DNA of 64,000 nt from NCBI GenBank assembly GCA_046296655.1, contig JBKBLE010000001.1:1-64000 (forward strand), written 5' to 3'. How positions within the stretch are numbered: the first letter of the stretch is position 1; the number at the start of each line of letters is the position of its first letter. Position numbers and translations under genes: made by a program. The stretch comes from Cloacibacterium sp046296655. GTDB lineage: Bacteria; Bacteroidota; Bacteroidia; Flavobacteriales; Weeksellaceae. Of this stretch, positions 1 to 7,842 are shown piece after piece. Under the pieces are notes generated by a model. It saw nothing but the letters and a program-made list of their open reading frames with translations, did not search any database and had not been told where the DNA came from.

Positions 1-60
1 GAAAATTACTCGGTCTATTTTTGAAATGATTTGGGAAAATAATGTTAATTTTGAGTCCAT

Positions 61-131
61 AAGAAGGTTTTTTTGTTGTGCAACCTCAAAGGTACTTTGA
101 GTTACTCTAATTCCTTCTTATTTTTTTTTAT
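61..131 (+). terminator. possible terminator of an upstream gene
   Basis: AAGAAGG (61-67) pairs with CCTTCTT (113-119) and encloses an inner hairpin, CTCAAAG (85-91) with CTTTGAG (95-101). A run of nine T follows at 121-129. The shape suits a rho-independent terminator for a gene that ends before the window. The large loop lowers confidence. Confidence 0.4.
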
Positions 132-160
132 TTAGGACGCTATTGATTTTTTTCTAAAAA

Positions 161-192
161 TTTTGAGGGCAAAAACTTAATCTGTATATTTG
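161..192 (+). promoter_or_regulatory. pyr operon promoter (Bacteroidetes type)
   Basis: TTTTG at 161-165 lies 19 nt before TATATTTG (185-192). This matches the TTG-N19-TAnnTTTG consensus for the Bacteroidetes housekeeping sigma factor. Transcription should start near 196-199, which coincides with the leader ATG at 199, so that message would be nearly leaderless. Confidence 0.6.
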
Positions 193-198
193 CAACCA

Positions 199-273
199 AT
201 GAAAACGATAAATTTTTTATTGAACATAAATATCGGACTTCAATCCGACGGACAAAATATTTTTATTTATTGA
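199..273 (+). CDS. putative pyr leader peptide
   Basis: A 24-codon ORF starts at the predicted transcription start and ends with TGA at 271-273, the first base of the attenuator stem. The codons ahead of the stop are T-rich. The order of a short hairpin (233-248), a T-rich tract (about 255-271) and a terminator copies the layout of the Escherichia coli pyrBI leader. There, UTP shortage stalls RNA polymerase so that the trailing ribosome blocks the terminator. The ORF is small and AT-rich and could be chance; its placement is the main support. Confidence 0.4.
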   Translation: MKTINFLLNINIGLQSDGQNIFIY

Positions 274-303
274 AAACGAAGCTGTTGGGGCTTCGTTTTT
301 TTT
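233..303 (+). promoter_or_regulatory. pyr attenuator: pause hairpin plus terminator
   Basis: A small hairpin (TCGGA 233-237 with TCCGA 244-248) is followed by a T-rich stretch and a 10-bp terminator stem, 273-282 with 290-299, which runs into a T-tract (296-303). The terminator lies about 20 nt before pyrB, so it must be read through for pyrB to be expressed. I see no PyrR-type anti-antiterminator, and the leader ORF ends exactly at the stem. UTP-sensitive, translation-coupled attenuation is the inference. Confidence 0.55.
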
Positions 304-321
304 GTTTAAAACCATAGTATC

Positions 322-1212
322 ATGATTAAATTATCCAGATTGTCACTAGAAAGCGTTGAAAAATTATTACATCAAGCGCTAGAATTCGCAAACGGCAAAA
401 CAGTAAAGGCCAAATCAGACATTTTTGTAGCGAATCTTTTTTTTGAAGACAGTACCAGAACGAAAATAAGTTTTGAGGTGGCTGAGAAAAAATTAGGATT
501 AAATGTAGTACATTTTGATGAGTCTAAAAGTTCTATCAATAAAGGCGAAAGTCTTTTAGATACGATTAAAACGCTGGAATCAATTGGGATAAATCTTTCC
601 GTAATAAGACACCAAAAAACCAGATTTTATGATGAATTGAAAGGTGTGAAAATGGGAGTGGTAAATGCTGGAGACGGAATTGGGCATCACCCAAGTCAAG
701 CTTTACTGGATTTAATGACCATTAAACAAGAATTTGGAGAAATCAAAGATTTAAAAATAGGAATCGTAGGAGATATCAAACACAGTAGAGTAGCTAATTC
801 TGATGCAGATACGCTGAGAAGATTAGGCGCAAAAGTGTATTTTTCCGGACCAAGAGAATGGTTTGATGAAGGAAGTTTAATGAACGGAACCTATAGAGAT
901 TTAGATGCACTGGTTACAGATGTAGATGTACTCATGTTGCTTAGAATTCAGCACGAAAGACATGATGAAAAAATGAAATTGACGCCTCAAGATTATCTTA
1001 AAAAATATGGTCTTACCAAAGAGCGTGAGCAAAAAATGAAACCGAATGCCATCATCATGCATCCTGCACCAATTAACAGAGGGGTAGAAATAGACAGTGA
1101 TTTGGTAGAATGTGAACGTTCTAGAATCTTTAAACAAATGCAAAATGGAGTATTTGCAAGAATGGCCATCTTGAAAAAAGTTTTAGAAGAGAGAGGTTTT
1201 GAATTTGAATAA
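322..1212 (+). CDS. pyrB: aspartate carbamoyltransferase catalytic chain
   Basis: Joins carbamoyl phosphate and L-aspartate to give N-carbamoyl-L-aspartate, the committed step of pyrimidine synthesis in the cytoplasm. At 296 aa it is slightly shorter than the E. coli catalytic chain (about 310). The carbamoyl-phosphate loop S44-T45-R46-T47 is intact in the context FFEDSTRTKISFE. The aspartate-domain motif HPAPINRGVEI lies near residue 247, and GDIKHSRVANS near 153 also fits the family. No regulatory chain (pyrI) is adjacent, so allosteric control through PyrI is not shown. carA follows after 61 nt in the same direction, and carB after that, so the operon supplies its own carbamoyl phosphate. 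Expression is probably set by the attenuator just upstream. Confidence 0.96.
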   Translation: MIKLSRLSLESVEKLLHQALEFANGKTVKAKSDIFVANLFFEDSTRTKISFEVAEKKLGLNVVHFDESKSSINKGESLLDTIKTLESIGINLSVIRHQKTRFYDELKGVKMGVVNAGDGIGHHPSQALLDLMTIKQEFGEIKDLKIGIVGDIKHSRVANSDADTLRRLGAKVYFSGPREWFDEGSLMNGTYRDLDALVTDVDVLMLLRIQHERHDEKMKLTPQDYLKKYGLTKEREQKMKPNAIIMHPAPINRGVEIDSDLVECERSRIFKQMQNGVFARMAILKKVLEERGFEFE

Positions 1213-1273
1213 ATTAATACAGATAAAAGTGAAAAGTCAGAGTAATACTGCTCTGGAAATCTATTAAAAAGGA

Positions 1274-2353
1274 ATGAAAAAGAAATTAATTTTAGAATCA
1301 GGTGAAGTTTTTCACGGACAAGGTTTTGGTGCAAATACCGATACTGAAGGAGAAGTGGTGTTCAATACTGGGATGACTGGTTATCAGGAACTCATTTCGG
1401 ACCCTTCATATTGCGGTCAGATTGTTACCATGACTTATCCATTAATTGGTAATTACGGAATTAATAGAGATGATTTCGAAAGTATTGAGCCCGCAATCAA
1501 AGGCTTAATCGTGAGGGAATTGTGTGATTTTCCTTCTAATTTCAGAAGTCAATTGTCTTTAGATGAATTTTTTGCCAAAAAAAAGCTATCAGGAATTTCA
1601 GGAATTGATACCAGAAAACTGACTAGAATTATCAGAAATCACGGGGTTTTAAAAGGAAAAATTGTAGATGAAAATGCAGATGAAACAGCAGTAATTGCTG
1701 AACTGAAAACTAAAAATTTCCCAACCAATCAAGTGGAGCAAGTTTCTACCAAAACGCCTTATGCAAGTCCAGGAAGAGGTTTCAAAGTGGTTTTAGTGGA
1801 CTTTGGTTCTAAATTAGGCATCATCAGAGAACTTTCTCAGAGAGATTGCGACATTATCGTGGTGTCTCAAGATACTACTGCAGATGAGATTCTACTAATG
1901 AATCCAGATGGAGTAATGCTTTCTAACGGTCCTGGTGATCCACAAGATGTAAAAGGTGCTTCAGAATTAATCAATGGTTTATTGGGTAAAGTTCCAATCT
2001 TCGGAATTTGTTTAGGTCACCAGTTAATTGGTTTGGCTTGTGGAGCAAAAACCTATAAATTAAAATTCGGTCACAGAGGTGGAAATCACCCAGTTCTAGA
2101 TTTAAAAACTGGTAAAGTAGCGATTACTTCTCAGAATCACGGTTATGCAATAGACGAAGAATCTCTAGAAAATACCGATTTAGAAGTTACACACATCTCT
2201 CTGAATGATAAAACAAACGAAGGAGTTCGTCATAAGAAATATCCATGTTTTTCAGTACAATATCACCCAGAAGCAAGTCCTGGTCCAGAAGATGCGAATT
2301 ATCTTTTTGATGAATTTGTAGAAATGATGGAAAATTTTAAAAGAGCCAAGTAA
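1274..2353 (+). CDS. carA: carbamoyl-phosphate synthase small (glutaminase) subunit
   Basis: Hydrolyses glutamine and passes ammonia to CarB for carbamoyl phosphate synthesis, feeding pyrimidines and possibly arginine. It is 359 aa: an N-terminal small-subunit domain (about 1-150) and a class I glutamine amidotransferase domain (about 170-355). The nucleophile C246 is in FGICLGHQLIGLA, and the partners H331 and E333 are in QYHPEASPG. The start ATG at 1274 follows a purine-rich AAAAAGGA, one of few plausible ribosome-binding sites here. The last codons (FKRAK) and the stop are part of a 7-nt repeat array that continues into the gap, so the C-terminal tail may have been reshaped by repeat growth. 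Confidence 0.97.
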   Translation: MKKKLILESGEVFHGQGFGANTDTEGEVVFNTGMTGYQELISDPSYCGQIVTMTYPLIGNYGINRDDFESIEPAIKGLIVRELCDFPSNFRSQLSLDEFFAKKKLSGISGIDTRKLTRIIRNHGVLKGKIVDENADETAVIAELKTKNFPTNQVEQVSTKTPYASPGRGFKVVLVDFGSKLGIIRELSQRDCDIIVVSQDTTADEILLMNPDGVMLSNGPGDPQDVKGASELINGLLGKVPIFGICLGHQLIGLACGAKTYKLKFGHRGGNHPVLDLKTGKVAITSQNHGYAIDEESLENTDLEVTHISLNDKTNEGVRHKKYPCFSVQYHPEASPGPEDANYLFDEFVEMMENFKRAK

Positions 2354-2386
2354 AAAGAGCCAAGTAAAAAGTAAAAAGAGCCAAGT
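2338..2386. repeat. 7-nt period repeat array over the carA stop
   Basis: The core AAGAGCCAAGT occurs at 2341, 2355 and 2376, offsets of 14 and 21 nt, both multiples of seven. Read in sevens, the units alternate between AAAAGAG and CCAAGTA. The first copy encodes the last residues and stop codon of carA. Confidence 0.7.
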
Positions 2387-2440
2387 TTTATAAAATTTAT
2401 GAAGAGGAGATACTTTTTTATTTAAAATTAACAAAATAAG

Positions 2441-2482
2441 CCACGAAGTGGCGCAAGAAATAGCCAAGTGCAAAGCGCTTGG
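2441..2482. repeat. solitary twin-hairpin repeat
   Basis: Two small hairpins are joined by a 12-nt linker. The first is CCAC-GAA-GTGG (2441-2451) and the second CCAAGTGC-AAA-GCGCTTGG (2464-2482). This is the same design as the 47-bp units at 18.5-19.1 kb, with different stem bases that still pair. The rest of the 305-bp carA-carB gap holds repeat arrays at both ends and no other feature that I see. Confidence 0.65.
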
Positions 2483-2616
2483 AAAATAAATTCAAACAAT
2501 GATAATAACCACAAAGTTTGTCTTTCCATAGGAATCTAAATTATGAGTTTAAAAATAATGGAAATCAAATTATCTTACGAACAAAAACTGAAAAAGAAGA
2601 AATAAAAAATGAAATA

Positions 2617-2658
2617 AAATCTGATGTCTTAAATCTGACATCTGAAATCTAATAAAGA
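2617..2658. repeat. 7-nt period repeat array abutting carB
   Basis: Six consecutive heptads lead up to the carB ATG at 2659. They include AAATCTG (twice), ACATCTG and AAATCTA. The units are degenerate but the 7-nt register is unbroken. Confidence 0.65.
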
Positions 2659-5600
2659 ATGAAAAGAACAGATATTAAAACCATTTTAGTAATAGGAAGC
2701 GGTCCAATTACCATCGGGCAAGCTGCAGAATTTGACTATGCAGGAACTCAGGCTTGCCTAGCATTAAAAGAAGAAGGGTACAGAGTAATCCTCATCAATT
2801 CTAATCCTGCAACCATCATGACCGATGTAGAAATTGCAGACAAAGTTTATATAGAGCCTATTTCTCTTCCATTTGTAAGTCATATCATCAGAAAAGAACG
2901 TCCAGATGCGCTTTTGCCAACTTTGGGTGGACAAACTGGATTGAACATGGCAGTAGAATTACAGAATTCTGGAATTTTAGAAGAATGTGGAGTAGAAGTT
3001 CTTGGGACTAAACTTTCTGCCATTAATAGAGCAGAAGACAGAGATTTGTTCCGTGAATTAATGAGAGAATTAAACGAGCCGGTTCCAGATTCTGATATTG
3101 TAAATACAGTAGAAGACGCATTAGCTTTTGCAGAAAAAATTGGTTATCCAGTAATTGTTCGTCCTGCTTTTACCATGGGTGGAACAGGTGGTGGAATCGC
3201 TCATGATGAATACCAATTGACAGAAATTGCAGAACTTGGACTGAAATATTCTCCAGTGACTCAATGTTTAATTGAAAAATCAATTGCTGGGTACAAAGAA
3301 ATAGAATACGAAGTAATGCGCGACAAAAACGATAACGCTATCGTGGTTTGTAATATGGAAAACATAGATCCAGTAGGTATTCACACTGGAGATTCTATTG
3401 TAGTAGCGCCTTCGCAAACGCTTTCTGACAGAGAATATCAGATGCTCAGAAATGCTTCGCTCAAAATCATCAGAGCTCTCGGAATAGAAGGAGGCTGTAA
3501 CGTACAGTTGGCTTTAGACCCTCATTCTTTCAATTATTATATCATCGAAGTAAATCCTAGAGTTTCTAGAAGTTCGGCTTTAGCAAGTAAAGCAACAGGT
3601 TATCCTATTGCGAAATTAGCGGCTAAAATTGCAGTAGGACTTACTTTAGACGAAATGCTTAATCCAGTGACTGGAAAAACTTATGCTTGTTTCGAGCCTG
3701 CTCTGGATTATGTGGTAACTAAAATTCCTAGATTCCCTTTTGATAAATTCGAAACGGCCGACAGAAGACTTTCTACCCAAATGAAAGCAACGGGTGAAGT
3801 AATGGCGATTGGTAGAAGTTTTGAAGAATCATTAATGAAAGCCATTCGTTCTTTAGAAACGGGATTGCAACATTTAGGATTAAAAACCAAATCTGCACTT
3901 GCCTTAACAGACGAAGATATCGAACGCAGAATTAGAGTGTGTGATGACGAAAGATTATTCATCATCGGCGAAGCTTTAAGAAGAGGTTATGATTGGGAAA
4001 CCATCGTAGAATGGAGTAAAATAGATAAATTCTTCGTTTGGAAATTCAAAAAACTGATTGATTTTGAAAAAACCATTGCGGAAAATAAATTCAACAAAGA
4101 AATATTACTGGAAGCGAAAAGATTAGGCTTCTCAGACATTAATATCGCACATCTTTGGGAAACAGACCACAGAGAAATCTTCAAGTTCAGAAAAGAAAAC
4201 GGAGTAATGCCGGTTTACAAAATGGTAGATACTTGCGCCGCAGAATTTGAATCTGAAACCCCTTATTTCTACGGAACGTATGAAGAAGAAAACGAGAGCA
4301 TTCCTTCGGATAAAGAAAAAATCATCGTTTTAGGTTCTGGTCCTATCAGAATTGGTCAAGGCGTAGAATTTGATTACGCTACTGTTCATTCAGTTTGGGC
4401 AATCAAACAAATGGGTTACGAAGCGATTATCATCAATAACAATCCAGAAACAGTTTCTACAGATTTCTCGATTTCAGATAAACTATATTTCGAGCCTCTA
4501 ACAGAGGAAGATGTAATGAACATCATAGAACTCGAAAAACCAAAAGGAGTGATTGTACAATTTGGTGGACAAACCGCGATTAACCTTGCTGATAAATTAG
4601 CAGCTCATGGAGTAGAAATTCTGGGGACTTCTCTAGAAGATTTAGACAGAGCCGAAAACAGAGATAAATTTGAACAAGCACTTCAGGAATTAGGCATTCC
4701 TCAACCATTGGGTAAAACGTGTTACTCTAAAGAAGAAGCAATTAAAATTGCCAATGAAATTGGATTCCCAGTTTTAGTGAGACCAAGTTACGTTCTGGGA
4801 GGAAGAGCCATGGAAATCGTTTACAACGATGCAGAATTAGACCACTACATGGAACATGCGGTAGATGCAAGTCCAGAACACCCAGTTTTGGTAGACCGTT
4901 ACCTCACCGGAAAAGAAGTAGAAGTAGATGCGATTTGCGATGGCGAAACCACTGTGATTCCAGGAATTATGGAACACATCGAAAGAGCAGGAGTTCACTC
5001 AGGAGATTCTATTGCAGTATATCCTCCGCAAACGCTTACTCCAGAACAAATTGCAACGCTGGAAGATTATACCAAACGTTTAGCAAAAGGTTTGAAAGTA
5101 GTAGGTTTAATGAATATTCAGTATGTAATTTCTGATGGAAATGTCTATGTGATTGAGGTAAATCCTCGTTCATCGAGAACCGTTCCTTTCTTGTCAAAAA
5201 TCACAGAAGTTCCAATGGCGAATTTGGCGACCAAAGCAATTCTCGGAGCAAATCTGAAAGATTTAGGTTACAAAGATGGATTGGTTCCAAATAAAGAAGG
5301 AATTTTTGTAAAAGTACCAGTCTTCTCATTCAGTAAATTAACAAGAGTAGATGTAACTTTAGGTCCAGAAATGAAATCTACTGGAGAAGTAATGGGCAAA
5401 GATTCTACGCTAGAAAAAGCCTTGTACAAAGGTTTAATCGGTGCAGGTAGAAAAGTGCCTTTACATGGTTCTATCTTATTCACCATAGATGATGTAAATA
5501 AGCCAGAAGCCGCAAAATTAGCAAAAAGATTCTACGATATAGGTTTCAAAATTTGGGCAACCAGAGGAACTTCTAGATATTTTAACGAACTCAATATCCC

Positions 5601-5838
5601 AACCAAAATTGGTTATAAAATAGAAGAAGAAACAGAGAACTTAATCAGTTTAATCCAAAAAGGAAAAGTACAATATGTAGTCAATACCACTACTAAAGGA
5701 AAACAATCGATGAATGACGGATTCTTAATCCGTAGAACTTCTGTAGAAAATGGCGTTCCTTGTCTTACCAGTATGGATACTGTGGAAGCAATGCTCAAAG
5801 TAATCGAAAGCATGACTTTCAAAATGGAAGCAATGTAA
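2659..5838 (+). CDS. carB: carbamoyl-phosphate synthase large subunit
   Basis: Uses two ATP, bicarbonate and CarA-derived ammonia to make carbamoyl phosphate. At 1059 aa it has the normal length and the tandem layout: carboxyphosphate half (about 1-400), oligomerisation segment (about 400-550), carbamoyl-phosphate half starting near residue 555 (IIVLGSGPIRIGQGVEFDYA), and a C-terminal MGS-like allosteric domain (about 930-1059). The halves mirror each other, for example ILVIGSGPITIGQAAEFDYA at the N-terminus. ATP-grasp motifs are intact, such as IVRPAFTMGGTGGGIA and VLVRPSYVLGGRAMEIV. It lies 305 nt after carA across repeat-rich DNA and is followed by a strong terminator, so it is the last gene of the pyr unit. 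Confidence 0.97.
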   Translation: MKRTDIKTILVIGSGPITIGQAAEFDYAGTQACLALKEEGYRVILINSNPATIMTDVEIADKVYIEPISLPFVSHIIRKERPDALLPTLGGQTGLNMAVELQNSGILEECGVEVLGTKLSAINRAEDRDLFRELMRELNEPVPDSDIVNTVEDALAFAEKIGYPVIVRPAFTMGGTGGGIAHDEYQLTEIAELGLKYSPVTQCLIEKSIAGYKEIEYEVMRDKNDNAIVVCNMENIDPVGIHTGDSIVVAPSQTLSDREYQMLRNASLKIIRALGIEGGCNVQLALDPHSFNYYIIEVNPRVSRSSALASKATGYPIAKLAAKIAVGLTLDEMLNPVTGKTYACFEPALDYVVTKIPRFPFDKFETADRRLSTQMKATGEVMAIGRSFEESLMKAIRSLETGLQHLGLKTKSALALTDEDIERRIRVCDDERLFIIGEALRRGYDWETIVEWSKIDKFFVWKFKKLIDFEKTIAENKFNKEILLEAKRLGFSDINIAHLWETDHREIFKFRKENGVMPVYKMVDTCAAEFESETPYFYGTYEEENESIPSDKEKIIVLGSGPIRIGQGVEFDYATVHSVWAIKQMGYEAIIINNNPETVSTDFSISDKLYFEPLTEEDVMNIIELEKPKGVIVQFGGQTAINLADKLAAHGVEILGTSLEDLDRAENRDKFEQALQELGIPQPLGKTCYSKEEAIKIANEIGFPVLVRPSYVLGGRAMEIVYNDAELDHYMEHAVDASPEHPVLVDRYLTGKEVEVDAICDGETTVIPGIMEHIERAGVHSGDSIAVYPPQTLTPEQIATLEDYTKRLAKGLKVVGLMNIQYVISDGNVYVIEVNPRSSRTVPFLSKITEVPMANLATKAILGANLKDLGYKDGLVPNKEGIFVKVPVFSFSKLTRVDVTLGPEMKSTGEVMGKDSTLEKALYKGLIGAGRKVPLHGSILFTIDDVNKPEAAKLAKRFYDIGFKIWATRGTSRYFNELNIPTKIGYKIEEETENLISLIQKGKVQYVVNTTTKGKQSMNDGFLIRRTSVENGVPCLTSMDTVEAMLKVIESMTFKMEAM

Positions 5839-5858
5839 AAATTTTCTCTAGAAATACC

Positions 5859-5896
5859 AATCCTTTAAGGTTTCAAAACCTTAAAGGATTTTTTTA
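5859..5896 (+). terminator. terminator after carB
   Basis: A 15-bp stem (5859-5873 with 5876-5890) has a very short loop, and T-residues follow. It ends the pyr transcription unit. Confidence 0.85.
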
Positions 5897-5948
5897 TATT
5901 CTATTTTATCATTAACTATTTTTTTTATCTTTATCAAAAATTAAAAAT

Positions 5949-6563
5949 ATGAAAAAACTGATATTTTCTTTAGCATTGGCAGTAAGTGTACACGCTTTTG
6001 CTCAACAATATAACATTCCAGCAGTTAGCCCAAGACAAACCGTAGAATAGCAATTTTCGGTGACCAAAATTTCAGTAGAATATGGTAGACCTGCGGTAAA
6101 AGGAAGAAAAATTTTTGGAGAACTGGTTCCTTTCGGTCAAGTTTGGAGAGCTGGAGCCAATGAAGCTACCAAAATTACTTTTGGTCAAGAAGTGCTTTTT
6201 GGCGGTCAAAAAGTGAAAAAAGGAACTTACGCTTTGTATATAGTTCCTCAAGAAAAAGAATGGAAAATCATTTTAAATAGAGGGGTTAACAATTGGGGAG
6301 CTTATACCTATGATGCAAAAGAAGATGTGGCTACTACTACCGTTCCTGTAAAAATGATGAACGAAAAAATGGAGCGTTTTACCATTAATTTCGAAGATAT
6401 TACAGACGAAAAACTCAATTTGGTTTTCGAGTGGGACAAAACCAGAGCAGATGTTCCGGTAGAAATTCTGAATGTAGAAGAAACGCTACAGATTATTGAT
6501 AATTTAAAAGCCATCAAAAAAATAGAAAGCGATATCAAAAAGAAAAACGAACCGAAAAAATAA
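5949..6563 (+). pseudogene. DUF2911 secreted protein with in-frame TAG stop
   Basis: The frame from ATG 5949 encodes a signal peptide (MKKLIFSLALAVSVHAFAQ) and the typical DUF2911 opening, but a TAG at 6048-6050 stops it after 33 codons. The same frame then runs on to TAA at 6561-6563 with conserved DUF2911 sequence (KISVEYGRPAVKGRKIFG, WRAGANEATKI). Family members usually have Gln at this place, so one C-to-T change (CAG to TAG) explains the stop. No internal start would restore export, because the remaining 170 aa have no signal peptide. DUF2911 proteins are small exported proteins of unknown function, common in Bacteroidetes. The rest of the frame is undamaged, so the stop is recent or a base-call error. 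The gene stands alone between two terminators. Confidence 0.85.
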
Positions 6564-6594
6564 TTTTTGGGCGCGTCCTTTTTTTGCCAACGCT

Positions 6595-6636
6595 AAAAAC
6601 GCTTTTAGAAATTTTTCTAAAAGCGTTTTTTCATCC
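6595..6636 (+). terminator. terminator after the DUF2911 gene
   Basis: A perfect 17-bp stem (6595-6611 with 6614-6630) has a 2-nt loop and its T-rich arm continues into T-residues. It is nearly symmetrical and could work in both directions. Confidence 0.75.
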
Positions 6637-6783
6637 GCCGAAAAAAAGGTCGGTCTTCGTGTAGTCGCTTTTTTAATTTTTTTTTGAAAAAAATTAAAAA
6701 GAACTCCAACAATACACTTCGCCCTCGCGCAAATCCAACAAAATTTTAAATAATTGTCACTCTGAGCGGTAGTCGAAGAGTCG

Positions 6784-6818
6784 CATCCAACATCTCACAT
6801 CTAAAATCTAAAATAAAA
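6784..6818. repeat. 7-nt period repeat array
   Basis: Five heptads in register: CATCCAA, CATCTCA, CATCTAA, AATCTAA and AATAAAA. Confidence 0.65.
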
Positions 6819-6874
6819 AATACTTGTTCATTTTTCGGTTGTATCATCCATTCCTAAAAATCTACATTTGCATT

Positions 6875-6909
6875 ACTTTGTCAAAGTTTTAAAATCTTTG
6901 ACAAAGTTT
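6875..6909. repeat. palindromic element, intergenic copy
   Basis: ACTTTGTCAAAGTTTT is followed by a near-exact inverted copy containing CTTTGACAAAGTTT. Each arm is itself palindromic around TTTGNCAAA. The same two arms occur inside trpF at 38432-38478. Confidence 0.75.
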
Positions 6910-6949
6910 ATCATATCTTTTTTCAATCATCATATATCAATCATCATTT

Positions 6950-7114
6950 ATGAACTTACCTAACGATATCATGTATAATGCCTCTTTCAATAAAGATGCA
7001 AGTTTTGAAGGCGTTTTTTGGATGGGCGTAAAAACTACGGGAATTTTCTGTAGACCAACTTGCACTGCCCGAAAACCAAAACTCCTAGAATTAGAAGGCG
7101 CTATTTTATTCTAA
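6950..7114 (+). pseudogene. ada: truncated Ada-type DNA-repair regulator (N-terminal fragment)
   Basis: A 54-codon frame encodes the start of the Ada metal-binding domain: FEGVFWMGVKTTGIFCRPTC followed by TARKPK. In Ada this domain takes methyl groups from DNA phosphotriesters on a zinc-bound Cys, using four cysteines. Here only the first two remain (CRPTC, C34 and C38), and the reading ends in unrelated residues (LLELEGAILF) and a stop. The second Cys pair, the AraC-type DNA-binding domain and the methyltransferase domain are all missing. The fragment ends sharply after the ARKPK motif, which suggests a deletion. It cannot function as Ada. The ATG follows an AT-rich region without a clear promoter. 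Confidence 0.8.
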
Positions 7115-7177
7115 TTATTTATATTTTTTCAATCAAAACTTCGGTTTTAAATAGATAGCATCAATTCTTTTAATTTC

Positions 7178-7193
7178 TGTAACATTGGTTACA
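7178..7193. promoter_or_regulatory. Crp/Fnr-like operator upstream of the rhodanese gene
   Basis: This is a perfect palindrome, TGTAAC-ATTG-GTTACA. A weak -7 element, CAATTTTG, ends at 7222, exactly 44 nt after the palindrome begins. The copy upstream of the TolC gene has the same spacing. It would sit near -41, where class II Crp/Fnr activators bind. Confidence 0.6.
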
Positions 7194-7275
7194 AAGCGGT
7201 TTTTCAGAAAAATTCAATTTTGCATTCAATAAAGATGAACAGAGTCTTTTTTAACCCAATAAATTGAAAATTTCC

Positions 7276-7641
7276 ATGAAAAGCATTTGTCCTAATACCT
7301 TTCAAACGATGATAAACGATACCATACAGTTGGTAGACGTTAGAGAACGCTATGAATTTGAATTGTATAAAATGAATCTTCCTATCGTAGAAAATATTCC
7401 CTTCAGTGAGATAGAAGAATTATGGTCACATTTTGATGCAGATAAAAAAATCGTTTTGGTTTGTAACAACAGTGTCAGAAGTAAAAGTGTTGCTAAATAT
7501 TTGGAAGACAGGGACTTTAACCAGATTTACTATTTAGAAGGTGGTTTAGTAAAATGGCAACAAAATGATTTACCTCTTCTTGGAAATCCACCAGAAATCA
7601 TTTCACATTCCCTTTCTAAAACTGCGGAATGTGGCAGTTAA
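7276..7641 (+). CDS. rhodanese-like domain protein
   Basis: A single-domain rhodanese of 121 aa, probably cytoplasmic (no signal peptide). It has the usual opening (IQLVDVRERYEFE) and an active-site loop with Cys in VLVCNNSVRSKSVAKYL, so sulfur transfer is possible; the loop VCNNSVRS differs from the common CxxGxRS pattern. I chose ATG 7276 over an in-frame TTG at 7264. A terminator follows. Downstream are the efflux genes and, at their end, a DUF2892 membrane protein. In E. coli, rhodanese and such a membrane segment are fused in YgaP, so the two may work together. The Crp/Fnr-like site upstream matches the one before the efflux genes. Confidence 0.88.
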   Translation: MKSICPNTFQTMINDTIQLVDVRERYEFELYKMNLPIVENIPFSEIEELWSHFDADKKIVLVCNNSVRSKSVAKYLEDRDFNQIYYLEGGLVKWQQNDLPLLGNPPEIISHSLSKTAECGS

Positions 7642-7664
7642 TATATTGAAGATTAACCCTTTTT

Positions 7665-7696
7665 AAACGTCAGAATTTTTCTGGCGTTTTTTCTTT
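7665..7696 (+). terminator. terminator after the rhodanese gene
   Basis: An 11-bp stem (7665-7675 with 7679-7689) including one G-U pair, with a 3-nt loop and T-residues after it. Confidence 0.8.
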
Positions 7697-7717
7697 CTAA
7701 CAAAAGAATTTTCTGAA

Positions 7718-7762
7718 TGTAACATAAGTTACTGCACATGATTTTTATCACCAATATTTTTG
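7718..7762 (+). promoter_or_regulatory. Crp/Fnr-like operator and promoter of the efflux operon
   Basis: The palindrome TGTAAC-ATAA-GTTACT (7718-7733) is followed by a consensus -7 element, TATTTTTG (7755-7762). The palindrome-to-box spacing is 44 nt, identical to the rhodanese promoter. No clear TTG -33 element is present, which fits an activator-dependent promoter. Transcription would start near 7766. Confidence 0.6.
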
Positions 7763-7842
7763 CTGAAGAAATAGAGAGCGTGTATCAAAAATCTCAATTT
7801 CAATAATTAAAATAAATTAAAAAAAAGAAAAATTTAAATACA

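Larger units (their letters stand above)
6637..6949. other. intergenic region with repeat debris
   Basis: No gene is visible. The stretch holds a GC-richer segment (about 6637-6735) flanking poly-T and poly-A runs, a dispersed phrase resembling CTGAGCGGTAGTCGAAGAG (6761-6780), a heptad array (6784-6818) and a palindrome (6875-6909). The phrase is like intergenic repeats found in many Bacteroidetes genomes. It reads as decayed spacer between two broken genes. Confidence 0.5.

Noticed and set aside
1..60. end of a gene before the window
   Set aside because: A short open stretch to a TGA at 22-24 exists, but too little sequence to call.
6048..6050. pyrrolysine or recoded TAG in DUF2911
   Set aside because: No sign of recoding elements, and other genes use TAG as a normal stop (for example trpG).
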